DNA from: Propionivibrio soli
GTDB lineage: Bacteria; Pseudomonadota; Gammaproteobacteria; Burkholderiales; Rhodocyclaceae
Assembly (NCBI RefSeq): GCF_025770765.1
Contig: NZ_JANZKY010000005.1
Coordinates: 124,001-188,000 of the forward strand
DNA: 64,000 bases
Direction of reading: 5' to 3'
Positions within the stretch are counted from its first letter, which is position 1. Each line of letters begins with the position of its first letter. The position numbers and the translations under genes are program-made. The notes under the pieces were generated by a model that saw nothing but the letters and a program-made list of their open reading frames with translations, did not search any database and was not told where the DNA came from. This document shows positions 1-8,730 of the stretch, one piece after another.

Positions 1-880
1 TTGCCCCGGAAAAAGCCAGGATCAGGCGCGTCGGAGGTTGCCTCTCATGCGTGAGCCAGAGCGTGCACTCGTTGATTCCAGAAGACCGTGCGGCAAGCCA
101 CCCGGAGAGGCTCGCGAGCAGACGGCGGGTCGCAAAGAGCAGCATACTGCTCGACTCCACTTTCGCAGGAAGTTCGAGTTTTTGTAAGAAGGTTTCAGGA
201 AATACGAAAGGCGTACGAAAGTCCGGGGTCTCACCCAGAGCCTGGTCGAGTCGCTGGGAAAAATCGACGCCCAGGCGGCGCGCTATTCCAGCCCGCGGCA
301 GCGCCATGAGTTCATGCATGAAGCGAATGCCGAACGAAGCAAGGACGCTACGCTCGGCAGAGGAAAGCGACATGACCTCGACCGGCAAAACCGCCAAGTA
401 ACTCTTGAGGTGTTCTGGCTGCAAGCACCCTTTTTGCCCGGCCCGGGCAAACCACTGTGCCGCCATTGGTGTCGGCGCTACGGCCATATGTATGCTGAAA
501 CCTTGCGCTTGTACGCCATCGCTCAAGCGCTTGCACAGGGTTTTCAATCCGTTGAAAAGCCGGAGGCAGCCACCAATTTCGAGCAGCAACAAGAAATCCG
601 GTGAAGACACGCTGACATGCGGCGAGAAATTTCCCAGCCAACACGCCAGCCCCTCCATGGTCGTGGTTTCGCGGGCAAGACTCCGCTCATGGATGCGCAG
701 GTCGGGTGCTATTCCTAAGGCTCCCGACAACCGCATCCCTGCGGTAATTCCCAATTCATCCGCCGCCTGGTTGCCGCTGACCACACAGTGTTGAACAGTG
801 GTTACCGCTGGTTCCTCGCTCGCTTCGAAAACTTCGACCGGCAAGCGGTGGAACCATAACGCGAGCCACAACGCGTTCAT
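1..880 (-). CDS. imuB: ImuB, Y-family polymerase-like mutasome subunit (3' end outside window)
   Basis: The frame is open without a stop from an ATG at 880 down to base 2, giving the first 293 residues; the C-terminus lies beyond the left edge. The start MNALWLALWFHRLPVE and the later stretch SPDFLLLEIGGCLRLF match the ImuB branch of the DinB/UmuC superfamily. In that family ImuB has lost polymerase activity and bridges ImuA, the beta clamp and DnaE2 during error-prone lesion bypass. The ATG overlaps the imuA stop codon (ATGA), so the two are translationally coupled. dnaE2 would be expected just outside the window but cannot be seen. The usual C-terminal clamp-binding motif is also outside. 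Confidence 0.9.
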   Translation of the reverse strand, partial: MNALWLALWFHRLPVEVFEASEEPAVTTVQHCVVSGNQAADELGITAGMRLSGALGIAPDLRIHERSLARETTTMEGLACWLGNFSPHVSVSSPDFLLLLEIGGCLRLFNGLKTLCKRLSDGVQAQGFSIHMAVAPTPMAAQWFARAGQKGCLQPEHLKSYLAVLPVEVMSLSSAERSVLASFGIRFMHELMALPRAGIARRLGVDFSQRLDQALGETPDFRTPFVFPETFLQKLELPAKVESSSMLLFATRRLLASLSGWLAARSSGINECTLWLTHERQPPTRLILAFSGA

Positions 881-1578
881 TTACTCACCACCGTCAGATG
901 AGCCTTGGTGCCCGACCGTGGGTATGGGGAAGATTCGTGAGGCGCCAAACGCCCCCATGGAACCGGGCGTTCGACGGGTAAGACCAAGGTCTGCTCGCAA
1001 GGCGGCCCACGCCGCTTGAATATTTCCACCTGGAGCCCGACCCGGCCACCTCGGACCGCGAGACGGTAAGGTGCTGGCGATGAGTTCCTGGCGCAGCTCA
1101 AAGGTCGAAACATGAAAGCCAGGGTACGCCGGCCTTCAACGGCGAGCTGCAAACGTCGCAATGCTTTGACCCCCAAGTTCGAAGGAAGCCAGGCGAGTAC
1201 AGCGCCGAGAGCTCCACAACCGAGCAACAGCTCGACGCACCACGGAACCTCCTCGCCCTTCGCATCCACCTGGAGCAGTTGTCGCAGCGGGAAATGGCTC
1301 GCCCACGCGGGCGCATGCACCTTCGCCGGAGGCGCGACAACAGCGAACGGGGCGGTAGCATCCAACTGACGAAGCGCCGGAAGTAAAAACGAGACCTCAC
1401 CTCCGCCCGGAGACGCCACCAGCAACTCGATCAAGACGCCGCGTGGCCAGCCGCCACCGGGAAGTTGCGCATCCAGCAAAGCAAAACCGCTGGATACAAT
1501 GCCCCCCTCCGGTGCGGCAAGTTGATTTCCTTGCCAAACATCGGAACGTTGCAGAAGGTCAGCGAGTTGGACAGGCAC
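877..1578 (-). CDS. imuA: ImuA, SOS mutasome RecA-like protein
   Basis: 233 residues, a normal length for ImuA. The segment SSGFALLDAQLPGGGWPRGVLIELL corresponds to the RecA/SulA-like core of the family, and the Arg/Pro-rich C-terminus is also typical. The start is a GTG at 1578; an in-frame stop upstream prevents a much longer protein and no clear Shine-Dalgarno sequence is visible. It is the first gene of an imuA-imuB operon and sits 30 bases downstream of a strong LexA box. Known role in the family: essential accessory factor for DnaE2-dependent induced mutagenesis. I infer the same role here. Confidence 0.9.
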   Translation of the reverse strand: MPVQLADLLQRSDVWQGNQLAAPEGGIVSSGFALLDAQLPGGGWPRGVLIELLVASPGGGEVSFLLPALRQLDATAPFAVVAPPAKVHAPAWASHFPLRQLLQVDAKGEEVPWCVELLLGCGALGAVLAWLPSNLGVKALRRLQLAVEGRRTLAFMFRPLSCARNSSPAPYRLAVRGGRVGLQVEIFKRRGPPCEQTLVLPVERPVPWGRLAPHESSPYPRSGTKAHLTVVSK

Positions 1579-1608
1579 GGAAGGAGTCCGACGGAAGCGC
1601 TACAAACA

Positions 1609-1628
1609 TACTGTAATTATATACAGTA
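1609..1628 (-). promoter_or_regulatory. LexA (SOS) box upstream of imuAB
   Basis: CTGTAATTATATACAG at 1611-1626 has both half-sites of the CTGT-N8-ACAG LexA consensus intact, an AT-rich spacer, and the flanking TA on both sides (1609-1628). It lies 30 bp before the imuA start, where it would overlap the promoter, so imuAB should be induced by DNA damage. Confidence 0.9.
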
Positions 1629-1834
1629 ATCGAGAGGATTCCAGCCGTCCTGTTGTAGCCCTTTTAATGCTTCGTCACGGCAGCCCTTTGACACTCGATG
1701 GGGCGTTGCGATCGGAGGGAAGTTCTGGCTATGAGGCCCCGAGCCGGCGATATCAGTCTCTCAATGTCTCAATGAGGTCGCAATTGGCGAAGGCCCCACG
1801 CTATCGCCCCTTCCCCCACGGAAAAGCTATACGA

Positions 1835-3040
1835 TTAGCCGGCCTCACCCTTTGCGGACAGAACCGCCGGTTTCCACGCCAAGCCGACGAGGGCGATTGC
1901 GCAAAAAGCGCTCCCTGCGTAAAAAGTGAGAGGCGCGCCGAAACGATCCCAAAGCAGGCCCGCCACAATGCTGGCGACCAGCATCGCCATACCGCTCACG
2001 AGGTTGAAGAAACCGTACGCGGTCCCACGCAGATCGGTCGGTGAGACATCGGCGACCATGGTGGCGAGCAACCCTTGAGTCATACCCATGTGAACACCCC
2101 ATAGCCCGACGCCGACCAGGACGGCTGGCCAATGATCGCTGGCCGCCAGAACCAGATCGGCGGCAATCAGTAACACCAGGCCCAGCACCAGGAGAGTTGT
2201 ATGACTCATGCGGTCGGAGAGCTTGCCGAACGGGTAGGCGGACGCCGCATAGACAAGATTCATGGCGACCATCACGAGCGGCACCAGCGCCACCGGAATA
2301 CCTCCCTGCTGTGCCCTGAGGACCAGAAAAGCTTCGCTGAAACGGGCCAAGGTGAGTGCGGCGCCCACACCGACCACCCACCAATACGCCCGCCCCAATC
2401 GCTTCAAGTTCTCCTTCCGAATCGGGTTCGTACGTTTCTCGCTGACATGCTGCCCGGGCTCGCGCACCCCGAGTAACAGTAACCCGACAGCCGCCAGACC
2501 GGGAATGACGGCGACCCAGAACACGGATCGGAAGTCATCGGCCCAGAGCAGCATCAGCCAGACAGCCAACAGCGGACCGAGAAAGGCCCCGACGGTATCG
2601 AGCGACTGGCGAAGACCGAACGCCGCTCCGCGCACTTCCGCTGGTGCGATATCAGCCACGAGCGCATCGCGCGGCGCACCGCGAATCCCCTTGCCGATAC
2701 GGTCGAGCAAGCGAGCCGTGAGCACGACGCCAATGACCGGCGCGATGGCAAAAAGCGGCTTGGTTAACGCACCGAGGGCGTAACCGAATAAGGCCAACGG
2801 TTTGCGTTTACCCAGGTAGTCGCTGAGCACGCCCGAGAAGACTTTGACAATCAGCGCCGTGGATTCCGCCAGCCCCTCGATCACCCCCACGATCGAGGCG
2901 CTGGCCCCGAGGGTGCCAACCATGAACAAAGGCAGCAGGCTATGGATCATTTCCGAGGAAATATCCATGAGCATGCTCACGAACCCGAGAACCCAAACCC
3001 CTGCAGGGATTCGCTGCGACATGGGTGTCATATTCGACAT
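1835..3040 (-). CDS. MFS transporter
   Basis: 401 residues with about twelve hydrophobic segments. The loop after segment 2 has the MFS motif-A region (GVLSDYLGKRKPLALFGY), and a second copy occurs at the start of the C-terminal half (YPFGKLSDRMSHTTLLVLG). RIGKGIRGAPRDALVADIA is characteristic of a subfamily of bacterial MFS permeases found near metal- or stress-responsive regulators. The substrate is unknown. It lies 62 bp downstream of the histidine kinase on the same strand, so it may be the third gene of that operon and an output of the two-component system; that link is inferred from position only. Confidence 0.85.
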   Translation of the reverse strand: MSNMTPMSQRIPAGVWVLGFVSMLMDISSEMIHSLLPLFMVGTLGASASIVGVIEGLAESTALIVKVFSGVLSDYLGKRKPLALFGYALGALTKPLFAIAPVIGVVLTARLLDRIGKGIRGAPRDALVADIAPAEVRGAAFGLRQSLDTVGAFLGPLLAVWLMLLWADDFRSVFWVAVIPGLAAVGLLLLGVREPGQHVSEKRTNPIRKENLKRLGRAYWWVVGVGAALTLARFSEAFLVLRAQQGGIPVALVPLVMVAMNLVYAASAYPFGKLSDRMSHTTLLVLGLVLLIAADLVLAASDHWPAVLVGVGLWGVHMGMTQGLLATMVADVSPTDLRGTAYGFFNLVSGMAMLVASIVAGLLWDRFGAPLTFYAGSAFCAIALVGLAWKPAVLSAKGEAG

Positions 3041-3102
3041 TGATGGCCGGCTCTCTCTGTAGTGCTGAAGCGGTCAGACCCGATACGGAAATTCTCGAGG
3101 CC

Positions 3103-4374
3103 TCAAGCGTTCGGCTTGAGCCAGACCCTGAAGCAACTGCCCTGTGGGTACAAGTTATGTACCGTAATCTGCCAACCCTGGTGCGCGCAAATTCTCTTCA
3201 CCAACGAGAGGCCAAGACCCAACCCCTCGCCCCTAGCTTGCGGGCCGCGGACGAACGGCTGGAAAATCAGGTCGTGTTGCCCGGAAGGAATACCCGCGCC
3301 GCTGTCCTCGACCCGGAAGCCCCCTGCTTCAAGAGTCAAACTCACGTGACCGTGATCGGTGTAATGCAGGGCATTACGCAAGAGATTCGCCATGACGCTG
3401 CTTAGCAAGGTGTCGTTGTAGCGACCATCGTCGTGACTTTCTGTGACGCATCGGAAATCCAACCCCTTCTCGCGTATCAGAGCTCCCCAATGGGCGCATT
3501 GCCGCTCCGCCACCTGCGCCAAGCGGGTCGTAACCGAAACGTCGATTTGATCGGCTTGTCCCCGCGCCAGCAGCAAGAACGTCTGCGCCAATTCCTGCAT
3601 TTCCTCTGATGCGCGATTGACGCGCTGCAAAAGCTCTTGTTGCCGATCATCCAGAGTCGACTGCTGGAGGATTTCGCAGGAGGTCGCAATAACGGTCAAC
3701 GGCGTGCGCAACTCATGACTGACATCGCTCGTAAACAAGCGCTCACGCTCCAGCGATTGCCGAAGTTTCCCGAAAGTGCTGTCGAAAGCCGTCGCCAATT
3801 GGCCGACCTCGTCGTCCGGATACTTCGGCGCGAGGGGAGGCGCCGACGGTGACAACTGCTCTTGACGGCGCACTTGCCGAGCGAGATGGCTAACCGGCGC
3901 CATGACCTTCCTCGCCATGGTCCGGCCGATCAGCCACGAACCAAGAACAGCCAGCACAAACCCAGCGAGCGTCGTATTGAACAGCGCCTGTTCGCGGTTT
4001 TCGAATTCACTTTGTTCCTGCGCCAAGAGATAGCGATCCCCGTCGGTGACCCGAGTGTAAATGTGAAACGCCCTGTCTCCGTCGAATACTTCCGAGAATC
4101 CTTCATTGAGGTCGGCATACGATTCGGGGATCGGGTATCCGGGCAGCTTCGACGAATAAAAACGCGTGCTGGAATCCAGCCGAGGCAAACGACCTTGAGG
4201 CAGGTCTTGCTGCAGAACAGCGTCCAGTTGGTGACGCAGCGCCTCCGAGACAAGACGTTGTTCGACGATGTGAACGACAGCTACGATACCCAGCGAGAAG
4301 CCGCCGCAGACGATAACGGTCATCAGCACAAAAGCGATGACGATACGCCGCGCAAGCGGATGTTTAGACGTCAC
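3103..4374 (-). CDS. Sensor histidine kinase of an OmpR-type two-component system
   Basis: 423 residues from a GTG at 4374 that overlaps the end of the response regulator gene; an upstream ATG exists but would place a long unlikely extension inside that gene. Layout: TM1 about 8-35, a periplasmic domain of roughly 100 residues, TM2 about 134-152, a HAMP-like linker, the dimerisation helix SDVSHELRTPLTVI with phospho-acceptor His near 220, the N box NLLRNALHYT, then VEDSGAGIP and GLGLGLSLVKRI ATP-lid motifs. The periplasmic loop is much larger than that of enterobacterial PmrB, so the signal cannot be assumed to be the same. It is coupled to the response regulator by an 11-base overlap. Confidence 0.92.
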   Translation of the reverse strand: MTSKHPLARRIVIAFVLMTVIVCGGFSLGIVAVVHIVEQRLVSEALRHQLDAVLQQDLPQGRLPRLDSSTRFYSSKLPGYPIPESYADLNEGFSEVFDGDRAFHIYTRVTDGDRYLLAQEQSEFENREQALFNTTLAGFVLAVLGSWLIGRTMARKVMAPVSHLARQVRRQEQLSPSAPPLAPKYPDDEVGQLATAFDSTFGKLRQSLERERLFTSDVSHELRTPLTVIATSCEILQQSTLDDRQQELLQRVNRASEEMQELAQTFLLLARGQADQIDVSVTTRLAQVAERQCAHWGALIREKGLDFRCVTESHDDGRYNDTLLSSVMANLLRNALHYTDHGHVSLTLEAGGFRVEDSGAGIPSGQHDLIFQPFVRGPQARGEGLGLGLSLVKRICAHQGWQITVHNLYPQGSCFRVWLKPNA

Positions 4375-5047
4375 AGTCGGTTTCCGCCAAGCGATAGCCG
4401 ATCCCGTGCAAGGTATGTAGCAGCGGCTTCGCGAAGGGCTTGTCGACGATCTGCCGCAACTGGTGGACGTGGCTGCGCAAGCTGTCGCTGTCCGGACAAT
4501 CATCGCCCCAAAGAGCCTCTTCCAGCACCTCGCGGCGCACCACCGCCGGACTTCTCTGCATCAAGATCGACAACAGCTTCATTCCGATCGGATTGAGTTT
4601 GAGCGCCTGCCCGGCCCGTGCCACGTGCAGCGTGTCGAGATCGTAAACAAGATCCCCCACGACGAGCCGACGTTTGCGACCGCCATGGGTTCGCCGCAAG
4701 ATCGCTTCAATGCGCGCGACCAACTCGGACAACGCGAAAGGTTTGACCAAATAGTCGTCGGCCCCCGCCTGAAGCCCCTGCAGCCGATCATCCAACGCAT
4801 CGCGGGCGGTCAGCATAAGAATTGGCACTTCGTTTCGTGCGCCTTCGCGCAAACGCTTGCTCACCTGGTAGCCATCAATACCAGGAAGCATGATATCGAG
4901 CACGATCAGATCATAGTGCTGCGAACAGGCCAGGCGCAGGCCGCTCACCCCATCTTGCGCGCAATCCACGCCAAACCCCTTGAGCTGCAAGTAATCCAGC
5001 ACGTTGGCCAGAATATCATCGTTGTCCTCTATGACCAGAATACGCAT
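4364..5047 (-). CDS. OmpR/PhoB-family response regulator
   Basis: 227 residues from the ATG at 5047 (MRILVIEDND); longer in-frame extensions upstream look non-coding. Receiver domain: acidic pair near 8-10, phospho-acceptor Asp51 in LIVLDIMLPGIDG, conserved Thr in MLTARD and Lys in YLVKPF. The C-terminal winged-helix DNA-binding domain ends HTLHGIGYRLAE. The subtype resembles QseB/PmrA/ColR regulators. It is the first gene of the regulator-kinase pair and is divergent from an Ais-like phosphatase and an ArnT-like transferase. An OmpR-type direct repeat at 5234-5249 lies between them and is a plausible target. Confidence 0.93.
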   Translation of the reverse strand: MRILVIEDNDDILANVLDYLQLKGFGVDCAQDGVSGLRLACSQHYDLIVLDIMLPGIDGYQVSKRLREGARNEVPILMLTARDALDDRLQGLQAGADDYLVKPFALSELVARIEAILRRTHGGRKRRLVVGDLVYDLDTLHVARAGQALKLNPIGMKLLSILMQRSPAVVRREVLEEALWGDDCPDSDSLRSHVHQLRQIVDKPFAKPLLHTLHGIGYRLAETDCDV

Positions 5048-5421
5048 GCATCCCTCATTCAACGCAGCGAGGATGAGTCGCCATTTCCATTGCCGATGGT
5101 ATTTACGCCCTTCCTGCTTGGCCGGGTCCTTGTAAGTCCCCTTTGTCGAACCGAAAGCTCGGAGGGTTCGGGCAGCCTTCGCTGCTCCTCGCAGTCGGCC
5201 CCTTGCGGTTACCAATACCTTAGCCTGTGACGATTTAACCTGGCTTAACGCTTGGTTGACGTTTTTTTCACGAACTCTCGTGCAAGCTGTTTGCTTAAGG
5301 TCCGGTGTTCCTCTTGCCCTGGGCGGCCTTCACCTGATTGCAACACTACATTGATTCACTCGCTCGTCGCGCCGGAGAGATCCAAGCGTGGCGCCCTATT
5401 CTGTTGCGGAGCAATGTATCT
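5048..5421. other. Divergent regulatory region between response regulator and Ais-like gene
   Basis: 374 bases without a convincing gene. Apart from the direct repeat at 5234-5249 I see no clear sigma-70 promoter; TTGACG at 5256-5261 is followed by a T-run but no good -10 hexamer. Confidence 0.5.
5234..5249. promoter_or_regulatory. OmpR-type direct repeat, candidate response-regulator site
   Basis: TTTAAC-N4-CTTAAC: two YTTAA half-sites ten bases apart in the same orientation, one helical turn, as OmpR/PhoB-family dimers bind. It resembles PmrA and QseB boxes but has a start-to-start spacing of 10, not the 11 of the classic PmrA box. It sits 187 bp upstream of the response regulator start and about 170 bp upstream of the Ais-like start. 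Single copy; binding is inferred. Confidence 0.45.
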
Positions 5422-6132
5422 GTGCAAACCCCTCAAGCAATTCGCCTGAAACCCGACGCGCGATGCTTTTGGCTAAACGCCTGGCTACTTACGCCGATCG
5501 CAATACTCGTCAGTGTATTCAGTCTGGTCATATATTTCCGATCTGCCAACGCAGCAATTCCTGATTTTGGCCCCAGCTCATCGAAGAGTATTTCGACGCT
5601 CCGCGCTCATTGGGCAGTGGGCGGAATCGTTGCGCTCGTTCGACACATGGAACGCTGTGACCGCTCTACCGCTCCTTGTCTTGATGGAGCGGACGGCATC
5701 ACCGCCAGGGGTAAAGAGGCCGCTGCTGTCGAAGGTGCCATTTTTGAGCAGCTTGGAGTTCAAAACTCGGAGGTTTTCACAAGCCCCACGACTCGGACGA
5801 GGCAAACTGCGAGATATATGTTCAGTCAGACGGTAGCGGAGCAGCAATGGCTGGGTAATTGTGACGATTTGACGTTCGGCGAAATCTCTCAGCATAAGAC
5901 ACTGGGACGCAATCTGATTCTTGTCACTCATAGCACTTGCATCGAGAAAATCCAGAAAGAAATAGGAGTCCGCCCCCCGCGAAAACCAGCATACGGCTCC
6001 ATAACATTCATTTCTCTCGACGGGAAAACCAACACGCCGACCGCCGCCGAGTATATGGAAGTAGAACAGTTGATTAAGGACCTCCGAAAAGTGGACGAAT
6101 CGGGCGATCTAGGGAAATACTTGCCACGCTAG
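5422..6132 (+). CDS. Membrane-anchored histidine phosphatase, Ais-like
   Basis: 236 residues from a GTG at 5422 preceded by GGAG at a usable spacing; an in-frame TTG at 5338 would add 28 residues but has no ribosome site. One N-terminal membrane segment (LLTPIAILVSVFSLVIYF) is followed by a histidine-phosphatase domain with the catalytic LVRHMERC motif, FTSPTTRTRQTA, and the second His in LVTHSTC. This matches the Ais/PmrG group, which in enterobacteria removes phosphate from lipopolysaccharide heptose and is controlled by PmrAB. It is followed directly by an ArnT-like transferase. An LPS-phosphatase role is inferred from family and context. Confidence 0.72.
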   Translation: MQTPQAIRLKPDARCFWLNAWLLTPIAILVSVFSLVIYFRSANAAIPDFGPSSSKSISTLRAHWAVGGIVALVRHMERCDRSTAPCLDGADGITARGKEAAAVEGAIFEQLGVQNSEVFTSPTTRTRQTARYMFSQTVAEQQWLGNCDDLTFGEISQHKTLGRNLILVTHSTCIEKIQKEIGVRPPRKPAYGSITFISLDGKTNTPTAAEYMEVEQLIKDLRKVDESGDLGKYLPR

Positions 6133-6154
6133 CTTGCCACTTTTCGTTCGTGCC

Positions 6155-7585
6155 ATGAGATTTTATCGGCCCCTGCTTCTCGCCACCGTTGCCATTGGAT
6201 GCTTGCTGTTCTTCTGGGGACTGGGCAGCATTCCTCTCCTCTCCTATAACGAGGCACGGCGAGCCATTCCGACGAGCGGCATGCTCGTGTCCGGGGACTG
6301 GCTGTTGCCGCGCGTGAACGGCGAACTCTACCTCAGCAAGCCTCCATTGCTGTATTGGATTGCGGCCGCGTTTTCTTGGTTATCAGGGTCTGTCAGCGAA
6401 TGGACCGTCCGTCTTCCTTCCGCCTTATCCGCAACGGTCATCGCCATCGTCGCGTACCGGTTTGCGCTGCGCCAATTCGGAGCGTGGCCGGCCTTGTTCG
6501 CCGTGCAAGTGTTAATCGCCAACACGACGTTTGCGATGTTTGCCCGCCGCGCCGAGATCGAGATGTTGCTGACGGCGCTGTGTTTCTGCTCACTGTTGTC
6601 TGCCCTGCACTACACCCGCGGCGGCGGACACCGCCAATGGCTATGGCTGAGTTATTTTCTATTGGGTGCCGCCGTCTTGGCGAAGGGCCCTGTGGCTCTC
6701 TTGTTCGTCACGCTTCCTCTGTTAGCCGACGCGCTATGCCATAGGCAACCCAGACTTTGGCAAGCGCTACGCGACCCGGTTGGCTGGGCGATTTTTCTAG
6801 TCATCGGATCATCCTGGTTCCTCGCCGTGACATGGCGCATGGGCTTCGGTATCTGGCACGCCATCGTCCAGAAGGACATGGTCGAAAAGATGTCGGGCGC
6901 ATCGGCGAAACCGCTCTTGATGTACGTTTTTTGGCTCTTGGCCGACTTTGCCCCTTTCTGCCTCCTGGCATTTGCGCGGCCGCTGGCCACATGGCGCAGG
7001 TGGAAGGATGACAACTTCCTTCTTGCGCTGATGCTCGCCGTCGGATTGCCGCTGCTCGTGTTCTCTCTGTTCAGCAACAAACACGCAAAGTATTTGCTGC
7101 CGACATATCCGCTGGTTGCGATTCTCTTCGCAAAACGTTTGGGCGAACTGCTGGAAAGCGCGACCCCGATCGTGCGGCGGTCACTTCTTGCGATGGCCCT
7201 GATTTGTCCAATCGGCTATGCCGTGTTTTACGCGGCAGTCGAATCCCAGGTATTCGCCTATCGCTACACCGCTTTCCCAAAATTCTCTGCGTGGCTAGGC
7301 ACGGTGGGCAACGTGCCAATGTATGGGTACGTCGATCTCGATGAAAGGCTCATCTATTACGCCAAGCGCGACATCCCTGTTCTGGAAGAGTCCTCGCTTA
7401 GTGAAATGCGGTCGGCAAACGCATCCTTCCTGCTCCTCGTCGAAGGCGCCCGAACTGACGAGATAGCACCCATCGCAGACTGTAGAGTCAACGAATTCAA
7501 GCCCTACCTGAAACGAGGAAAGACACTAAAGGTATATGGCTTCGGTTCGGTTTGCGTAGCCTCGGGCCGGGCGCTTGGCAACTAA
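6155..7585 (+). CDS. ArnT-like membrane glycosyltransferase (GT39/PMT family)
   Basis: 476 residues from the ATG at 6155; a TTG at 6134 is a weaker alternative. The N-terminal segment LLSYNEARRAIPTSGMLVSGDWLLPRVNGE carries the periplasmic acidic/basic loop of the ArnT/PMT family, followed by YLSKPPLLYWIAA and about ten membrane segments. Family members move an undecaprenyl-phosphate-linked sugar such as aminoarabinose to lipid A or other envelope acceptors. No arnBCAD genes are present in the window, so the donor sugar is unknown. It follows the Ais-like phosphatase by about 20 bases, almost certainly the same transcript. Confidence 0.8.
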   Translation: MRFYRPLLLATVAIGCLLFFWGLGSIPLLSYNEARRAIPTSGMLVSGDWLLPRVNGELYLSKPPLLYWIAAAFSWLSGSVSEWTVRLPSALSATVIAIVAYRFALRQFGAWPALFAVQVLIANTTFAMFARRAEIEMLLTALCFCSLLSALHYTRGGGHRQWLWLSYFLLGAAVLAKGPVALLFVTLPLLADALCHRQPRLWQALRDPVGWAIFLVIGSSWFLAVTWRMGFGIWHAIVQKDMVEKMSGASAKPLLMYVFWLLADFAPFCLLAFARPLATWRRWKDDNFLLALMLAVGLPLLVFSLFSNKHAKYLLPTYPLVAILFAKRLGELLESATPIVRRSLLAMALICPIGYAVFYAAVESQVFAYRYTAFPKFSAWLGTVGNVPMYGYVDLDERLIYYAKRDIPVLEESSLSEMRSANASFLLLVEGARTDEIAPIADCRVNEFKPYLKRGKTLKVYGFGSVCVASGRALGN

Positions 7586-7722
7586 TCACCGTAATCCTGA
7601 CGTACTATGACGGGCCGCGGTTCGCGACGTGCAGAACGTTCGTCGCGATGCTGGCACGAAATCGTCTCCGCACTGACCGGCTGATCCTTTCCCGAACGGC
7701 AAGTACGGACTCTGACCCCGTG

Positions 7723-7741
7723 ACGCGTTCCATCAACGCGT
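7723..7741. repeat. Perfect inverted repeat between convergent genes
   Basis: ACGCGTT-CCATC-AACGCGT: seven-base perfect arms and a five-base loop, lying between the ArnT-like gene (ends 7585) and olsA (ends 7801 on the other strand). There is no T-tract on either side, so it is a weak terminator candidate at best. The rest of 7586-7800 shows nothing recognisable. Confidence 0.4.
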
Positions 7742-7800
7742 GACGTCAATCTGACTTAGCCCCTTAATCGAGGGCAGCACCGCAAGTCCCTCCGAATACC

Positions 7801-8730
7801 CTATTGAATGCTCGCGAGGCCGCTTTGTCCGGCTTTCAATTTGGCTGCCCCGAAAACTCCTTCAGATCGTCGGCTCAAGAATACGGTATCGTGGGCCGAA
7901 TCGAGATTCGCATCGGCCGATCGAGTTACCTCGGCGCAACGGGCGAAGCCATCGGTGGAGAATAAACGTTTCGCAATAGCCTCATGGCTCCACGCCGCCA
8001 AGTCGTTTCTTTGTTCGCGCTCGGTAGACAGCGCAGGTCCCGCTTGAAGGCGCACGGTCAGCGAACGGCAAGAGAGAACCGACATCACGCTTTGAAACAG
8101 GCTCGTATCGCCCGCGTAGGCAGGCAAGAGGCTCTGTTGCGCACGCGCGTCGTGATAGGACAATGCGATGGGCAACACCTGACGTTTCGCGTCAATCGCG
8201 GCTTGAAACAGGGCGCTGCGGAACGGTAGCACGAGCGTTCCATCCGTACTTGAGCCTTCGGGGAAGAACATGATGGTTTGCCCACGCCTGAGTTGATTCG
8301 CGATTTCCGTGCATAGCTGCTTTGCGTCTCGGGCACTGTCCCGGCGCAGGAACAGCGTGTTCGTGCGGGAGGTGAGCCAGCCTATCACCGGCCAGGCTCG
8401 AACTTCCGCCTTCGCAACAAAACAAGCCGGCGATAGGGCATTAATGGCAAAAATGTCCAACCACGAGATGTGATTGGCGACGAGCAACGTACCCGAAGGG
8501 AGGTCTCGAAATGGTGCCTCGACGGCGATATTCAAAATGCGGAGCAAGCGCGCCGACCACCGCCGCTTGACGGCATCGCGCCGTTCTGGAGTCCAGTGAG
8601 GATATAGGGCGGCTACGACGAAGAGCCCGAGGAGCAAATGCACCGCGAGCCGGCACGCGCGATAAGCCACGGTCGGCAGGGGCGTCCGTGGGTCGGGAAC
8701 ACGCGTTCTCTGCGCAACGCCCTCCATCAT
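7801..8730 (-). CDS. olsA: Lyso-ornithine lipid / 1-acylglycerol-3-phosphate O-acyltransferase
   Basis: 309 residues. PlsC-family motifs: block I NHISWLD near residue 87 (the HX4D catalytic pair), block III FFPEGSSTDG, and an N-terminal membrane-associated helix (LAVHLLLGLFVVAALYP). Its ATG overlaps the stop of olsB (ATGA), so it is the second gene of a two-gene operon. Next to OlsB, the likely reaction is O-acylation of lyso-ornithine lipid to give ornithine lipid; general phosphatidic acid synthesis remains possible. The last roughly 50 residues beyond the acyltransferase core are unconserved-looking. Confidence 0.85.
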   Translation of the reverse strand: MMEGVAQRTRVPDPRTPLPTVAYRACRLAVHLLLGLFVVAALYPHWTPERRDAVKRRWSARLLRILNIAVEAPFRDLPSGTLLVANHISWLDIFAINALSPACFVAKAEVRAWPVIGWLTSRTNTLFLRRDSARDAKQLCTEIANQLRRGQTIMFFPEGSSTDGTLVLPFRSALFQAAIDAKRQVLPIALSYHDARAQQSLLPAYAGDTSLFQSVMSVLSCRSLTVRLQAGPALSTEREQRNDLAAWSHEAIAKRLFSTDGFARCAEVTRSADANLDSAHDTVFLSRRSEGVFGAAKLKAGQSGLASIQ

